Part shown: piece by piece, positions 63,923-64,000 of the stretch
How the letters are laid out: every line of letters starts with the position of its first letter
Numbering within the stretch: position 1 is the first letter of the stretch
Assembly: GCA_020632925.1 (NCBI GenBank)
Contig: JACKER010000021.1
Span: 1-64,000, forward strand
Direction: 5' to 3'
DNA: 64,000 nucleotides
Origin: Alphaproteobacteria bacterium
Lineage (GTDB): Bacteria; Myxococcota_A; UBA796; GCA-2862545
The notes under the pieces: generated by a model
The model's database searches: none
Seen by the model: the letters and a program-made list of their open reading frames with translations, nothing else
What the model was told of the DNA's origin: nothing
Position numbers and translations under genes: made by a program

Positions 63923-64000
63923 GCAACTTCCCTGGTGAGCCGAGCGCCGAGTCGTTGCTCGCGGATCTGTTCGCGAGCGGCAACGAGATGCTCGACTTCA
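63919..64000 (+). CDS. Start of the next gene in the MglA operon (partial)
   Basis: 27 codons (MSNFPGEPSAESLLADLF ...) before the window ends. ATG overlaps the stop of the second roadblock gene by 4 nt. Too short to identify. Confidence 0.6.
   Translation, partial: MSNFPGEPSAESLLADLFASGNEMLDF

Overview
The window is a GC-rich (roughly 70%) bacterial chromosome segment that looks like Myxococcota or a close relative. The support is a combination of signs: an MglA-type GTPase with roadblock partners, Ser/Thr kinases fused to NB-ARC/TPR modules, ExbB-ExbD-ExbD motor genes with TonB proteins, lipoproteins with Asp/Thr-rich linkers, and secreted proteins ending in a GCST/GlyGly-hydrophobic-Arg tail like MYXO-CTERM signals. 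No rRNA, tRNA or cas gene was seen.

Layout. 1-1394: 3' part of an IS21-family element (istA end, istB), followed by a strong hairpin and about 0.9 kb of nested repeats built on a 52-bp unit. 2352-8989 (minus): a PotA/FbpC-type ATPase, two membrane proteins with spermidine-synthase-like domains and a lipoprotein. 9047-11866 (plus): a TerB-like protein, a lipoprotein protein-arginine deiminase homologue and an overlapping HEAT-repeat protein. 11860-17969: two large divergent STAND-type regulators, one with an N-terminal winged helix, the other a Ser/Thr kinase with a C-terminal winged helix. 17948-21576: small membrane and secreted proteins, an MFS transporter, fmt and a DUF302 gene. 21580-27289 (minus): a four-gene operon of two P-loop ATPases, a HEAT-like protein and a PDZ protein, read from an AT-rich promoter patch. 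27379-33430: an MDR oxidoreductase, an S41 protease divergent from a DUF2236 (Lcp-like) gene, a DsbA-like protein missing one active-site Cys, and a calcium-repeat membrane protein.

33605-36754 (plus): four tandem paralogous exported proteins, each overlapping the next by the same 7-nt RTGCTGA junction, behind a near-consensus sigma-54 promoter. 36721-43219 (mostly minus): a membrane protein, tlyA, ispA, exbD, exbD, exbB and two TonB genes that bracket a second TerB-like gene. 43239-43956: a frameshifted discoidin-like gene. 43960-48385 (minus): XPB helicase, helicase-associated protein and xseB. 48663-49392: a four-helix-bundle gene flanked by inverted 7-bp repeat arrays, a candidate small mobile cassette. 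49416-51477: a DUF4442 protein, an S51-type peptidase and a small membrane protein behind a second sigma-54 promoter. 51481-56323: a TIM-barrel hydrolase-like lipoprotein, a sulfatase (apparently CTG start) and an arylsulfate sulfotransferase. 56344-61507: a kinase, a 2OG-Fe(II) oxygenase, a membrane phosphatase coupled to a NarL-type regulator, and a diiron ODP protein. 61783-64000: an MglA-DUF4388-roadblock-roadblock operon running off the end.

The most interesting places are the inverted-repeat four-helix-bundle cassette, the sigma-54 four-paralog array, the dual-ATPase operon, the bacterial arginine deiminase, the 52-bp array, and divergent gene pairs too close to hold two separate promoters. 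In nearly every frame GC bias leaves long antisense reading frames; these were not called.
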